From Heliocidaris erythrogramma (lineage: Eukaryota; Echinodermata; Echinoidea; Camarodonta; Echinometridae), in contig CM046855.1 in assembly GCA_025617745.1 (NCBI GenBank), positions 40,495,663 through 40,559,662 of the forward strand: DNA of 64,000 bases, given 5' to 3'. The notes under the pieces are model-generated. The model was not told the DNA's origin and made no database searches. It saw only the letters and a program-made list of their open reading frames with translations. Positions 11,213 through 22,779 of this stretch are shown here, one piece after another. Made by a program: the position numbers and the translations under genes. Position 1 is the first letter of the stretch. Each line of letters begins with the position of its first letter.

Positions 11213-11406
11213 TGACTCTGTCAAAAAGCAGGCATGATCCCGGGGGTTCATATTGGCATTTATTGACAATAAAGGTTCAATAAATGTTTTTTGAACTATC
11301 CATCCTTTCTCTCGTGCAAAAATCAGACTTAAAAAAATAGAGTAAGATATGAAATATCAAGAAAAAATGAGACATCTTTTCACGTGTTATACCTATGGTG
11401 AACGCA

Positions 11407-11407
<1 letters not shown>

Positions 11408-11439
<32 letters not shown>
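11408..11439. repeat. Poly(C) run, about 32 bases
   Basis: An almost pure C tract ends in CGCCCCGAG. Such runs recur in this window (G or C runs near 21425, 45989, 50497, 56986, 57272 and 60708). The length is probably polymorphic and prone to assembly error. Confidence 0.85.
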
Positions 11440-11440
<1 letters not shown>

Positions 11441-12400
11441 CCCCGAGTCACAGCAATTTACGCCTGCCAAATGTACTACAGAAGTAGGTGCGAGTAATCT
11501 GTCTTGATACTATTAAAAGTCTTTGATCTCACTGAACTCTGCGTCTATATGACATAGTACAGAGTTCAGTGTACCGTACTCATGGGGTGGGTTAAGGATA
11601 GATAAGAATGCGCAAGAACATACGTTCAAACAGGTGCAAGTTAAGTGCAAGTCGCAGGGCACGTGCAGGAAGCACGTACGTAAGAAGCGTACGTGCGTGC
11701 TTACCGAACCTGCGCCCACCTATCCTGGTGGTAAGTTCAAATGGGGATGAGGGAGGGGGAAGGAGAGGGGAGGAGCGAATCCCACTTTTGCTTCAGGGGA
11801 TTGAGGGGACAGGGCAAGTACAAGTGCCCCCTAAAAATGAAACTCTGTTGTTTGCTGGCTAGTTATAGGCCACCGTCTATGTACCAATACTTTGCTTATG
11901 ACAAGCACCGAGATTATCTTTCATTGAAAACCTATATATTCCTTTTGTATTCATTTAAAATTCAGGCCGACAATAATATCCATATTGAAACACAGTGTGT
12001 ATCAAACTAAAGGTAATCCAAATCAAAGGGATGATATTCCAAGGTTATTGACAATTTACAGGTAGCTTGTTCTTCATCTTGACGCTTTCCATTGATACCT
12101 CAATTTCATCACTGATGTCACGTATAAAGTGAGTACATTATTGTTAAAGATGATAGGTACTTTTTCCATTTTTTGCAAGTTTTAGTAAATGGATTGAGGA
12201 CTGAAAACACTGCTTTCATTGATGTCACACTTAAATGAGCGCTCTGTTATTGAACTGACCATTTTGAATATCTTTTTTTTTAATGTTAATTGATATAAGA
12301 TTGAAATTCACAATTTACCTGAAGTTCATGTAAGATTTGTAGCGGGTCTGGTAGTCATCGGTTATCATTTATTGATCATTGGGTAAATTGTTCAACTTAA

Positions 12401-12658
12401 GACCGAAGAACGGAAATTCGGCTTCGTGGTTACAACATCTCAGGAGGCTTCAGATCACAGAAAGGCGTCCTCAAGCAGCCCAAAAAAATCTGGAAGAATG
12501 TTAGGAAATTCCGAGAGCATGGCACCAGCCTTATCCGAAACAAGGGGAAATTTGGCTGGCAAGAGGCGATCAGCAGAGAACATTGCACATACTTTTTTTT
12601 GTCTTTCCATAATTTTTATTCCTTGATTCAGATTTTCAAAATGAACATTATAAATTAA
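12401..12658 (+). pseudogene. Unassigned coding-like fragment
   Basis: A frame with codons starting at 12401 is open for 86 codons just after a TAA. Its first 60 residues have a basic, balanced composition unlike the AT-driven noise around it (RLRGYNISGG, then QKGVLKQPKKIWKNVRKF, then GKFGWQEAISREH). There is no ATG at its start and no clear splice acceptor. After about 12585 it becomes T-rich and noise-like. It could be a fragment of an old transposable-element protein or a processed gene. I do not recognise the family. Confidence 0.3.
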
Positions 12659-13609
12659 GCATTAATTCCACATGACAATAAACAAAATACAAATGATATA
12701 TAGCCATAACATGCATGCCATCCATAAATAAACAATCATAGTACACTTTAACTGAACAAGGTATAGATTAAAACCTAACAGGTGCAGAATTAAATTATAT
12801 AGGGCAATTGTAACAATGAATATAATTCCTTTAGTATGTTTGTAATATTATCGTGTATGTCCTCCTTCCGTTTAACATTCAAAATAATTCCTTTTTTTAA
12901 GTAGACTTAACTTATTTCGAACTATTGCTTTTTTTCCGTTCATTTTCCGACCATTTTGTGACATTTTGTATTACCATACAGTTTAATTGATATACAGTAT
13001 TATCAAGCATCATATTCTTCATTTTCATTGTGGTTCTGCACTACTTCAGCTTCCCCAATTAGCAGTTGTGTTTAATGATCTATACGATTCATGTCCGAGC
13101 GAACGAAGCGAGAGATCAAAAAAAAAATCCAAAAAAGACTTTTTTCTAATGCTGAAGTCATTGCATGGGTTGTGCATTACTTACAGCAATATAATGAAAA
13201 TGGCAGTAGAAAATTCATTTTGGGGGGAATGTTGAATGATCTTTTAATTCGTACATTAATAACCCTGTCATTTTTTTAAGGATTACATCGATATCAACAT
13301 ACTTTATGCGATCTGCTTGATTTCATTATATACTATAAGAGCAAGTGAGCGTAGCGAGCGAGTTTTGGGGAGATTTTCAGAAAATATTGTCCCTACTTGG
13401 TAAATTATGGGCACATTGAAGCGAGCGAAATGAGAAATCCTTTGCTGGGGGGGGGGGGTGAAGAGGACTAGCATTGTGCCCTTCTTGCCTCCAGCTCCGC
13501 TGCCTTACATTGAAGTTGTATTGATATGGGTACCTGTTACTTCATATAAAGCCGCACTGATTCGCTTAAGCTAGCTATGGCTATTTGTAAGAAACACTGG
13601 GAAATATAG

Positions 13610-13965
13610 GTAAAAGGGGGCACTTATCAGAAGAGGAAAGGACACATATTAGATAGTAATAGGGCATTTATCAGAGGGGGCACTTATCAGATTTGAAAAG
13701 GGGCACTTATAAAAATGGGAAAGGGCACTTATTAGAAAGAAAAAGGGGAACCCATCATAAAAAATGGCACTTATCAGAAAGAGAACGGGGCACTTATTAG
13801 ATAGATAAAGAGGCAATTATCAGATTTGAAAAGCGGCACTTATCAGAAGGAGAATGGAAAGGGCACTTATTAGAAAGGAAAATGTGCACTTTTAGTAGTA
13901 AAAAGGGAACTTATAAGAGAGAAAGGGGGCATTTTTCAGAAATAAAGAGGGCACTTTTTGGGTGC
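13610..13965 (+). repeat. Minisatellite of about 30-base GGGGCACTTATCAGA units
   Basis: About 12 degenerate copies of a purine-rich unit, GGGGCACTTATCAGAAAGA with variations, run in direct order with spacing of about 25-38 bases. The array is flanked by poly-C at 13988-13997. No coding potential is visible. Confidence 0.8.
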
Positions 13966-14097
13966 TTGAAAAAGTGGGAGGCACGGTGCCCCCCCCCCAT
14001 CGGGAGCGCCGCCTGTGATAATGATAATAATATATAAGATTTGTAAGGCGACAAATCCACTTGAACTCAAATGCTCAAGGCGAACTAAATATGTTAT

Positions 14098-14099
14098 AT

Positions 14100-14149
<50 letters not shown>
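14098..14149. repeat. (TAG)n microsatellite, about 17 units
   Basis: The run is nearly perfect TAG/AGT. A minus-strand frame across it would give a threonine run and is an artefact. Confidence 0.95.
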
Positions 14150-15547
14150 TTGTTATTATCATTATTATTATTTTTATTAGTATAAAATGATTCCATCAGG
14201 AAAGGTCGGACGCCCTTAAAAAGTCGAGTGAAGTTTTCCCTCGAAGGACATGGACCAAATTTGTAAAAGAGGAAGCAGTATTACTGTATATCACAAAAGT
14301 ATAAATACTGACAAAGTTTTAAATCGGGAAGAGTGCTTCAGACCCCAACACAAAAATCAAAATGACCATCTTCATGGTCTTACAAAACGTCACGCCCATA
14401 ATGTTTTAGGTCTAATGAAAACAAAAATCATCTCCTGCTTAAATAACTCAAGGAAGTTCAGTGTGTAATGGAATATTTGTGGTGAAATTAATAATAATAT
14501 TTTTGCTACTCCAAACTAACCGAAAATTTGACTGTGTAAGTTATATCTCTCAATGAGTCAATGTAAATAATATAGCAACTATTTACCATTATCACCAAAA
14601 CTTATTTGTCAGGATATAGGCTTTCGATTAGTCGCTGAAATTTCTGATATTTTAAGAAGGTAGAAAAACAAAAAATAGTGGTGGCCATGTTTTTCAACTA
14701 ATAATATGAGCAGAGAAATTTTAGTTTGCATTTTCACAGTAAAATTCCCTGACATAAAAAAGGAGTGGGGTGGAACCCTGATTCGGGGGTGGCAGTCCCC
14801 CCATGTACCCATTTGCACCAATGTCATATCACAAACAAATGTTTCGCAGTATGAAATAACATTTTAAAGTAAGGTTTTCCTTTTATTTTACAATTCGAAA
14901 TCAAAATATCCACTTTCTCTTTGGGTTTCATGATAAGCTTGTAGGCCATCGGACATGTCGGAGGTGAAATGGGCAGAGAAAGAGAAAAAAGAGTACCGTA
15001 CATGAAATTGGAAAAGTTTGTGAGCGGCCTCCTAAGAATTGAATAATGTAGTTCTGTTGGTACATACCTCTTTAGAGAGATACAGGAAGGCTTCTAATAA
15101 ATTTAAAAAAAATAACTGCCCGGCTTTTGATTTCCCAGAATTTTTTGCAGCCAACAGCCCAACGCGTAAAAAAGATACAAAATATTCTTTAGGTTTAGCC
15201 TAGTTTTTGAGATAATTACCGGTGCTGATCTGAACAATAGATGGCGACAATCTATTGCCGTAATTATTAAATAAACTAAGTTAGTTCGAGAGCCGAGTTT
15301 ATCTGATCTTTGGCGCTGAATTCTACAGCGGAACTACAATAATTGGTAATAATTTATTTCATGTTTTGTACATTTCAGTTATACAGCCTTTGTGAAATAC
15401 AGTTATTAATTCTAAGTCGTGTATAAAGTGTAGAAATTGAAACCCTAAAAATGTTTGGTGTAGACTGTAGTCCCACATGCTCTCTTATACGTGTTCTTAT
15501 ACTAGCCATTGTGTATCATAGACCTACATCATCATGATCATGACTGT

Positions 15548-16106
15548 CACTCATAGCTACATTCCTATACTTCGTGTGTATAATGTAGGCAGTCATACAC
15601 CTCAACTTTTTAAAACACCACTGCACAAAAGTCACAAACATTCACTCAAAATTGGCATTTAATTTACAAAAGCCGACCACAAAATATCCAAGAAATACAA
15701 TAAATTCAACTCACCGATGTTGGAAAAGATATTTCCAAAAATCAAATCCGTAATTTACTGTTGATTCTCGCGAAACGAGCTATCGGAGTCAATGTGTACA
15801 TTTCCTGGTCGCCGCGGGCGCTGACATCTCCCCAAAAGCGTTTTGTCCTTAAAAATTCGGTCCCTGTGGCATACACGGAAAAGTCCCGATTTTCTGTGTG
15901 CGCGATCGTAAAGATCGATGTGCGCTTGCGATCCCGAGTTTCTTCGTGGACAAAAATTTTATTGGCCGATTTTAGTCTAAGACATCGGCAGTATGTAAAC
16001 AACACGCGATCGCGAAACAAATCGGCGGGGATTTCTCCGGTTTTGGACAAGATTTTGACTTTGGATTTTGCTGAAAATATCAAAAGTTCTTCCTAACCAC
16101 TCATAG
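15548..16106. mobile_element. Dispersed repeat, copy 1
   Basis: The stretch from CACTCATAG at 15548 to about 15900 matches 17592-17965 in the same order (for example CTATACTTCGTGTGTA, GGCAGTCATACACCTCAA, CACCACTGCACAAAAGTCAC, CCGATGTTGGAAAAGATA, GCGCTGACATCTC). Beyond 15900 the two copies diverge. A second CACTCATAG at 16098-16106 makes a possible 9-bp flanking duplication, but the other copy also begins with this word, so it may belong to the element. Both strands hold open frames of about 112 codons at 15742-16096, caused by high GC; neither resembles a known protein. Confidence 0.6.
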
Positions 16107-16430
16107 GTACACGCCATTGCCGACTGTGTAGTAACGCAGCCAACACACATCCCATACCTAAACTGCATCACTGTGCATTTTTGGCTATATTTAATTGAAT
16201 ATAATATATTACAGTTTACTTACATCCAAAGAATTATATTGAATAATAGATGATTAAAACTTACCAGGTTGTTTTGTGACCTTTGAAGAGGGTTTCCTGA
16301 AATTTTGGGTCCTTTTTGTCGATAACTGCTATCGAGACTGTCCCGTCAGCATCCAGTTTGTATTTTTCACGATTATGATGAAGGGAGCCCTCAGCGCTCG
16401 TAGTAGTACCGGCGCGATGGGTTCGTCAAA

Positions 16431-16572
16431 TTCCTACGAAGACCTGAAAGGGCCAAACTGACGACGTAAAAAAATAAAAAATATTACGTACGTACGTAAT
16501 AATTACTACGTACGTACGTAATATTTTTAATTTTTTTACGTCGTCAGTTTGGCCCTTTCAGGTCTTCGTAGA
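16431..16572. repeat. Near-perfect long palindrome, arms about 70 bases
   Basis: The left arm starts TTCCTACGAAGACCTGAAAG and the right arm ends CTTTCAGGTCTTCGTAGAA. The arms are almost identical in inverse order and meet at a TACGTACGTAATAATTACTACGTACGTA centre, so there is virtually no loop. As RNA it would form a long hairpin; as DNA it could extrude a cruciform. No target duplication is obvious. Confidence 0.9.
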
Positions 16573-16963
16573 ATAGCTTGTGTGCGTAACATTCTGCGTA
16601 CGTATCTACGGTGCGTAACCATGTAGAGTGGCCTCACTAGTGCGCAACATTATTGAGAGCAGTCGTGATCCGTATGGAGATGTGGGTAACAAGTACCAAA
16701 AAGAGGGCTGTAAATGTAAGTTTTTATAACTTTCTACATTTTGTATCTTAACGAACTGATAACTTAAAATCTAAAGAATGATACTTAAGTATCAGTTTGC
16801 CCACAAAAACATCAATTTCAAACAAAATTACATCTGTATCCCCAATACCCAGTATACACACATGTATATGATTCTAATGGTCAATATGACCATTGCTTGC
16901 TGATGTGCCCATACCTTTAGTACATGCGACAGAAAATACCAACTATTTTACAGGAATGTACCC

Positions 16964-17331
16964 GTGAGTGGATACAGCCACACGTGTCGAGCATGCAAAA
17001 TCAAAAAGTAATATTCCACTCTACTCTCTCTTTCCATTCCCCTCTCCATCTCTTCCACTCTCATTCATCTCTTCCACTCTCATTCATCATACTTTCATAG
17101 TCGTCAAACTAACCGTTTTTGTCTTGTATGCTGCGGGAATTGAACCTGGTACCTCAAGATCTGCAGACCAGCGTCGTATCAATCGCGCCACAAAGGCGAG
17201 TTGGCAGCTGACTGTATTTCTGGCATTAAATATGTGCGCGTCTCTTGACGGAATAAACCGTATTAATTGACGAGTGTGGCTGTATCCTCCGATCCGGCTG
17301 GGGATACAGCCACACGCGTGTGGCTGTAAGG
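16964..17331. mobile_element. Unit framed by inverted GGATACAGCCACACG repeats
   Basis: GGATACAGCCACACGTGT lies at about 16972. GTGTGGCTGTATCC follows at 17274-17288, then GGGGATACAGCCACACGCGT at about 17302 and again CGTGTGGCTGTA. Together they frame the tRNA-like sequence and a TCTCTTCCACTCTCATTCA tandem duplication. The 17274-17330 part can itself fold into a hairpin. Confidence 0.45.
17127..17200 (-). repeat. tRNA-Cys-like SINE head or tRNA pseudogene
   Basis: On the minus strand the sequence holds an A-box-like TGGCGCGATTG, an anticodon-region CTGGTCTGCAGATCTTGAGG as in tRNA-Cys(GCA), and a B box GGTTCAATTCC. The acceptor stem does not pair convincingly, so this is a promoter-bearing SINE head or a pseudogene and not a working tRNA. 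It lies between inverted copies of GGATACAGCCACACG. Confidence 0.5.
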
Positions 17332-17370
17332 TAGAGACACATGCGTGTGGCAGTATACACTTCCATTATG

Positions 17371-17597
17371 ATTATTTACCGGTACCCAAATGTAATTGTC
17401 TTACATCAAAACAGTTTGGTTTCCGAGAAAAATACATTAATGATTTGAGTACTGTGAATTTTACAAATAATATTCTTCATGAAATTACTAATGGAGTGTT
17501 TTTTAATGAAGTATTTATGGATTTATCCAAGGCATTTGACACCATCGACCACCATATTTTACTAAATGAATTATATTATTATGGTATACAACACTCA
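17371..17597 (+). mobile_element. LINE reverse transcriptase fragment (CR1/L2-type), N-terminal part
   Basis: The translation contains QFGFREKYIN, then FMDLSKAFDTIDHHILL and NELYYYGI. These are reverse transcriptase blocks (QxGFRxxxST and DLSKAFDTxDHxxLL) of non-LTR retrotransposons. The frame stops at the start of the dispersed repeat at 17592. The remaining middle of the enzyme, including the YADD site, is missing, so the copy is dead. Confidence 0.85.
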
Positions 17598-17965
17598 TAG
17601 TCATAGCGGCATTACTATACTTCGTGTGTAGACTTTAGGCAGTCATACACCTCAAAAAACACTTTCAAACACCACTGCACAAAAGTCACCAACATTCACT
17701 CAAAATGGGCATTAATTTACAAATACCGACACCAACATATCCATGAAATGGACCTACAATAAATTCAACTCGCCGATGTTGGAAAAGATAATTCCAAAAA
17801 ATGAAATCCGTAATTTACTTTCAGTTCTGGCGAAAAGGGGCTATCGCAAGTCATTGTGTATATTTCCTGATCGCTGCGAGCGCTGACATCTCTCCAAATA
17901 AAATTTGGTCGTTCAAAATTCGGTCCCTATTTTGCACACGTTAAAGTCCTGATTTTCCAGCGTTT
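17592..17965. mobile_element. Dispersed repeat, copy 2, embedded in the LINE
   Basis: This is the same sequence as 15548-15900 in the same orientation, about 85-90% alike by eye. It sits between the 5' reverse transcriptase fragment and the 3' part of a LINE. The LINE therefore either received it as an insertion with loss of its centre, or was rearranged around it. Confidence 0.75.
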
Positions 17966-18784
17966 TGTCTAAATTGAACATTGTTAATGAATATTTACAA
18001 TGCAACAATTCTTCCCCACTTAAATTACTGCAATATTATCTGCGGCAATACCTAAACAAAACTGATCAAGATGTATAAGTTACAAAAACGTGCAGCTCGC
18101 TTAATTACTGATAGTCCCTATTTGTCTCCAAGTATACCACTGTTTATAAACTTGAAAAGTATTCCTGTCTTTGATTTAATGAAATTAATTACATCTCTAT
18201 TTTTTGTTCAAATTTCACAAAAGACTTTGACCATCTGTTTTTGTTAATATGTTCCAAACATATTCTTCTATTCATAATTACTCCATTCGTCAAAGTAATA
18301 ACTTACATCACACTCTTTGCAGTTCAACTTTATTGTATAAAGTATTGTCTGTTGGTGTACATGTATATGAATGGAATTCACTGGATCATAACATGAGATC
18401 CAGTTCTACAATCACCAAATTTAAATCAATGTATAAGAAATCTATTTTTTTTAAATGGTATCCACGGCTGAGTAGGTAATTCTCTTTCCCTTCTTCTTTC
18501 TACTCTTATTTCTTTCTTTCTTTTCTATTTTTCTCTCCTTTCTGTTTTATCTTGATATCTTATCCATGACTGTGTGTATTGATGTATGTGTGTGTTGTGC
18601 AAGTTTTTATATTTATATTTGTTATATTATTCTTTTTGGTTAGTTTTGTTTGTTTGTTTGTAATAGGGCCCCTTATTACAAGCAGAATGCTGCTGTACAA
18701 GGGTCCTAACCATTCTTTTGTATATTTTCATTGTAAATAATTTTTGTTTGTATTTTATTAATGGTTTAATAAATTGAATTGAAA
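17966..18784 (+). mobile_element. LINE C-terminal reverse transcriptase remnant and 3' UTR
   Basis: With frameshifts and stops, the translation still shows the late part of a LINE reverse transcriptase: LPHLNYC-like, then YKLQKRAARLITDSPYLSP and FINLKSIPVFDLMKL, and an EWNSLD motif near 18373. The sequence ends in a T-rich 3' region with AGGGCCCCTTATTACAAGCA and AATAAATTGAATTGAAAA. An AATAAA-plus-TTGAA end is usual for L2/CR1-like elements in marine invertebrates. It is a pseudogene. Confidence 0.8.
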
Positions 18785-19638
18785 ACCTTCAGGAACTTCT
18801 GCCTCTGCTCACTCAAAGTGAGATAACCTTGTACTCCATGCATGTTATTCTGTTAGATTTCAGTGTCTACTATCTTTGAACCTCCCCATGGTATTTGCAG
18901 GATTTTCCCCATCTTCTTAAAGACTCTTACCTTTTTAATGTTCCCCAAATCACCCCCAGTTTTCCTCCCTTTTGATTTGGTAACTTTGTAGAGTCTTGAT
19001 AAAATCTGAGCTGCCTGGCCTTACATGCTATCAGTGTATGTAAGATGGTGTAAACATGAAGCCCAGGGGGAAAAAAAAGTGTATGGCCATACGCTTTTGT
19101 AAAAGGGAGTAATCAGTCATAGATATCTTAATAGTAACATTATATATTTGAAAACCTTTCTATGCCTGGTTATTTATTTATCCTTCTGAACATCATTATA
19201 CAAGACAGATATCAAAATTCAACAATTTATTAAATCAAGCCTCCACAAAGTTACTGAATCCCTTTAATTTTATGATGATGTATTTAAGGATAAAAAGGTA
19301 AAAAACTCATTGGTTTTCCATGTTGGACTTCATCGACTAAGCGTAAGTCGATGATGGGACTAGTCTACATGTACATTCAGTCGCTTAAATATTTAATAAT
19401 AATTTTGTACAAAAATAAATAGGAATAAGATTTTATTCAAAATTTACCACATGTAGCCCAAAATAATGCAATGTGTATGTGAATTCATATATGAAATAAA
19501 ACCTGCAACACTGTAAGAACATGGAAGAATTAGAACTCTGTACCCTTGCATGCACATTAATGCATTTTATATTTAATAAGTATTCATGATTATTAACAAA
19601 CAATGTTTTGTTTGTTTTTGTTTTTTCTCTTTCACCAG
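18785..19638. other. Upstream flank or 5' intron of the SLC46 gene
   Basis: This is AT-rich DNA between the LINE tail and the first recognised transporter exon. No promoter motif stands out. The strong splice acceptor at 19638 shows that at least one noncoding 5' exon lies further upstream, but it could not be located. Confidence 0.5.
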
Positions 19639-20590
19639 ATCCAGATTGGTGGGTATGAAGAAAGCAGCATGAATTGGTTACGAAGAAACCTCACTGTGGA
19701 GCCAGTGTTATTATTCTATATGCTGGGATCCTACATGCAGTACCTTGCCTTGCAACAACTCCTCATTGAAAAAATTTGCTTCCGGGAAATCAATGACACT
19801 GTCATCTGTGCAAATCTTTCTGCTTACAAAGATGAAGACAAGATTGTTCAGACAAAGACTTCATACTGGCTGATTGTGCTCAACTTGGCTTTAACCGTGC
19901 CTTCTGTGATTTCCACTATTGTGCTTGGAACCTGGACGGACAAAGTTGGAAGGAGAGTAGCCATGGTGTTACCCTCTTTTGGAGCGGTTATCAATGGTGT
20001 CTGCTTGATTTTCAGTGCTGTCTATATGGAGCTTTCCATTGGAATCATGATCTTAGGGTCAGTGCTGTTGGGTGCACTTGGAGCATATGCAACGGTCCTA
20101 GCAGCAGTGTTTAGTTACCTTGGGGATATCACCAAAGAGAGGACACGCACAAGGAGGTTCGGATTCCTAGAGGCGATGACTTTTACAGGCAGCTTTATTG
20201 GGTTGCTGACATGTGGCATAGTCATTGACAACCTGGGATACGTCGCAGTTTTCATCTACTACATCTCTTGCAACGTTGTGGTTGTCCTCTATGTGCTGCT
20301 GTGGTTGAGAGAATCTACCTATTATGTTGAAAGTCAGGGTTCCTACGTGACCAAAGCAACCAACGACACTCTCCAATCAGGAGAAACAGAACCCAGTGGA
20401 ACCCATGGGGTTGTTCCCAAGGTAGAGGAGGATAGGGGATGGTCCTGTAAAAGGTCATGTATACAACTGTGTCAGTTTCAAACCTTAGGGAAGTCATTTG
20501 TGACTGTGGGTAGACAAAGACCCAACAAACAAAGAGTGCAACTCATCCTACTACTCTGCTGTCTATTCACATTCCAGCTTGTTGGCACAG
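19639..20590 (+). CDS. SLC46-family transporter, first coding exon
   Basis: Role: a 12-helix major facilitator protein of the SLC46 family (PCFT/SLC46A1, SLC46A2, SLC46A3), which move folates or other small organic or muropeptide-like cargo, usually with protons. Seen: a pyrimidine-rich acceptor precedes 19639, so the likely start is the ATG at 19669 (MNWLRRNLTVEPVLL) and not the one at 19603, which lies inside the acceptor tract. Helix 1 is near residues 12-32. N-glycosylation sites NDT (42) and NLS (49) sit in the first external loop, as in PCFT. The family motif GTWTDKVGRR is at 87-96 (D91, G94, R95), and FSYLGDIT at 148-155. Helices 2-6 follow, then a hydrophilic central loop (about 218-290) and the start of helix 7. 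The exon ends in phase 1 at ACA G|GTATGA. The whole reconstructed protein is about 468 residues, normal for the family. The exact substrate cannot be told. Confidence 0.9.
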
Positions 20591-20711
20591 GTATGAAACA
20601 TCAATAAAGTGGAAGTCCACCCTGATAATAAGTTGGTTCAAAAAGAAGGAAAAGAGGAACAATGAGAGAACAGTTCAGTGTTATAACTTTTTAATGTTGT
20701 GAACATTCAAT

Positions 20712-20949
20712 TGGCAACTCTGTGACCTACCTTTTGAGCACCTCTTAGATTTGCTTTGCACCGAAAATTCCATTGATTTCTGTTTTCATGGTTGTTGATG
20801 AAGAAATTAATGTTTTCATTGAGGGGTGAGTAAAAAATTTAATATGATATAAAATATACAATAATGTATTTATAGAGCACAGGTATAATGAAATATTTTA
20901 TTTGAAAAAAAAATGAGAGGTGCTCAAAAGATACATCACAGAGTTGCCA
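20712..20949. mobile_element. Small inverted-repeat element (MITE-like) in intron 1
   Basis: TGGCAACTCTGTGACCTACC...TTTTGAGCACCTC at the left is mirrored at the right by GAGGTGCTCAAAAGATACAT...CACAGAGTTGCCA. The arms are about 36 bases around a 165-base AT-rich centre with no coding sequence. No clear target duplication is seen. Confidence 0.65.
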
Positions 20950-22779
20950 TTTTTAGTTTAATCATTTACAACTTAGAAAATCCTTGATTTAATTTTTTTC
21001 TTCAGATTTCCCTCAATCTTGCACTGTTCAGTCTGCTTCTCTCAAATTTATGCTTTTATATAAGCCACTGATGCCAGAGTGCCCTTCCCATTAATAGTGA
21101 AGGCTTTTTAAAAAGAGTTTTGGATTTGTGTTTGTGCATGATATCTGTGTTATAAACTTTATTATTGTGTTTTTTATCATTGGAATTGAAAGCTAATTTA
21201 TTCATAAACTGATGTTTACTATAAATGCATATATTAGACGTGGAATGATAAAGACTGCTGACTTTAAATGCAGATGAGTCCCATGTCGAATCTGACAAAT
21301 TTTCTGTCCAATTTTTGTCCAGTTGCTATTGGCACTACTAGGGCTGAGTCATTTAGCTTTTTTTTTTGCAAAACGATTATCCGTATTAAAAAAGGCGGTT
21401 TCGTATAAACGTTTAAGTTAAATTGGGGGGGGGGGGGGACAAAAAAAAAACTTTTCTCACAAATGCCAAAATATTGCTAAAATTCACATCTCACACCTAC
21501 AAAATGTCCTTCCAGTATCCATATTTCCGAGTTATTATAGATATCAAACTTTTTTTTTCATTAATCAAATTTGATAGAAAGTTTCTAACTAAAAGCCTTA
21601 AAAGATGATGATATGGAATTAGTGTTTACTCCATACTTCACTCAAAATCACACTTTAGAAGTGTGATCGATCATATGCAAAACTAGTTTCAAGGAAAATG
21701 AGGGAAAATATGAATTGAATTTCAGGCTCTTTTAGAGGTCACTTGTTCAATTTTGCATCCTATCTGGAAACACGCTATGCCACTAATTTACCACTGACCA
21801 CCCAACCTCATCTCCCTTCAAACGGGCTTCTTGAATGTCATCTTGTTTATGTCCTTGAAAAGGTTAAGAGTTGTTTTTAGCGGAGGTCAGTTATTGAAAC
21901 AGAATACTCTTGCTTCTCTGCACCCACTGTGTCTCTCTTTTCTTCTATCTTTTTAATGCTGACCAAAGCAACAATTAGTGGGTGTCCGATTATGAAACAT
22001 GATCATCCAGGATGATTTCAGACAATTGTTATGTACCTCTATGCAATCGGCTGACACACAGAGCAAGGCTTTGTTATTGTCTAATTCAGATCCACTGTAA
22101 GGAATAATTTTATGTGTAATTTTTGTTATTCCCCAACATTGTAAATAATAGATTTATTATGAAATTCATACAGTAGAAAAGATTTTTAAATGTTGTTGTC
22201 CATGTAGCCCTACTTCACCCCCATCATATTCGTATAATGGCCCTGACTTAGTAACTGTCCCAAGTTATTTTCAGTATAGAAATACTTCATGGATAATGTT
22301 TTATTTTAATGTCTCCATAATCTCATTCTAGTCGGGTTTGATTGGATTAACATTTTGCTGTCCTTATGATGTGTGCTCTCATTGTGAGATTGCTCACAAT
22401 GTACAAAAAGTTCAGCAAATTGAGATGACCCAATGCTGTCCTCACAAGACTGTCCTCATTAACCCGAGTTTTCAAAAAAGCCTGCTTATTCTGATCTGGG
22501 GAAATTAGCTCATTCACAATTACAATGTACATGTAGCTTGAGCTTATTTGCAGTGAACAAGAAATTTGTGGGCTATTTGCCTATTTCACCCTCACGATTT
22601 GGATATTAGGTTGAGTTATTATCCCAGGTAAACTCAGGATTGTTGGTCAAATAGTCCGTTAATTGGACCAGTTAGTGGACTGATTCCAGGGGGAAGGTGT
22701 ACATGTACTTGGACCATGATGTTGAGTGAGCAGGGATTGGTCCACTTTATAGGTTAATGAAGATATGGAACTTCAATTT

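Noticed and set aside
13936..14196. Minus-strand frame with a long threonine run
   Set aside because: The run is the (TAG)n microsatellite read backwards.
15742..16096. Overlapping open frames of about 112 codons on both strands
   Set aside because: They lie in a dispersed repeat whose second copy does not keep the frames; openness follows from local GC content.
19603..19668. Upstream ATG giving a longer transporter N-terminus (MFCLFLFFLFHQ)
   Set aside because: It lies in the pyrimidine tract and splice acceptor before 19639, so it would be intronic.
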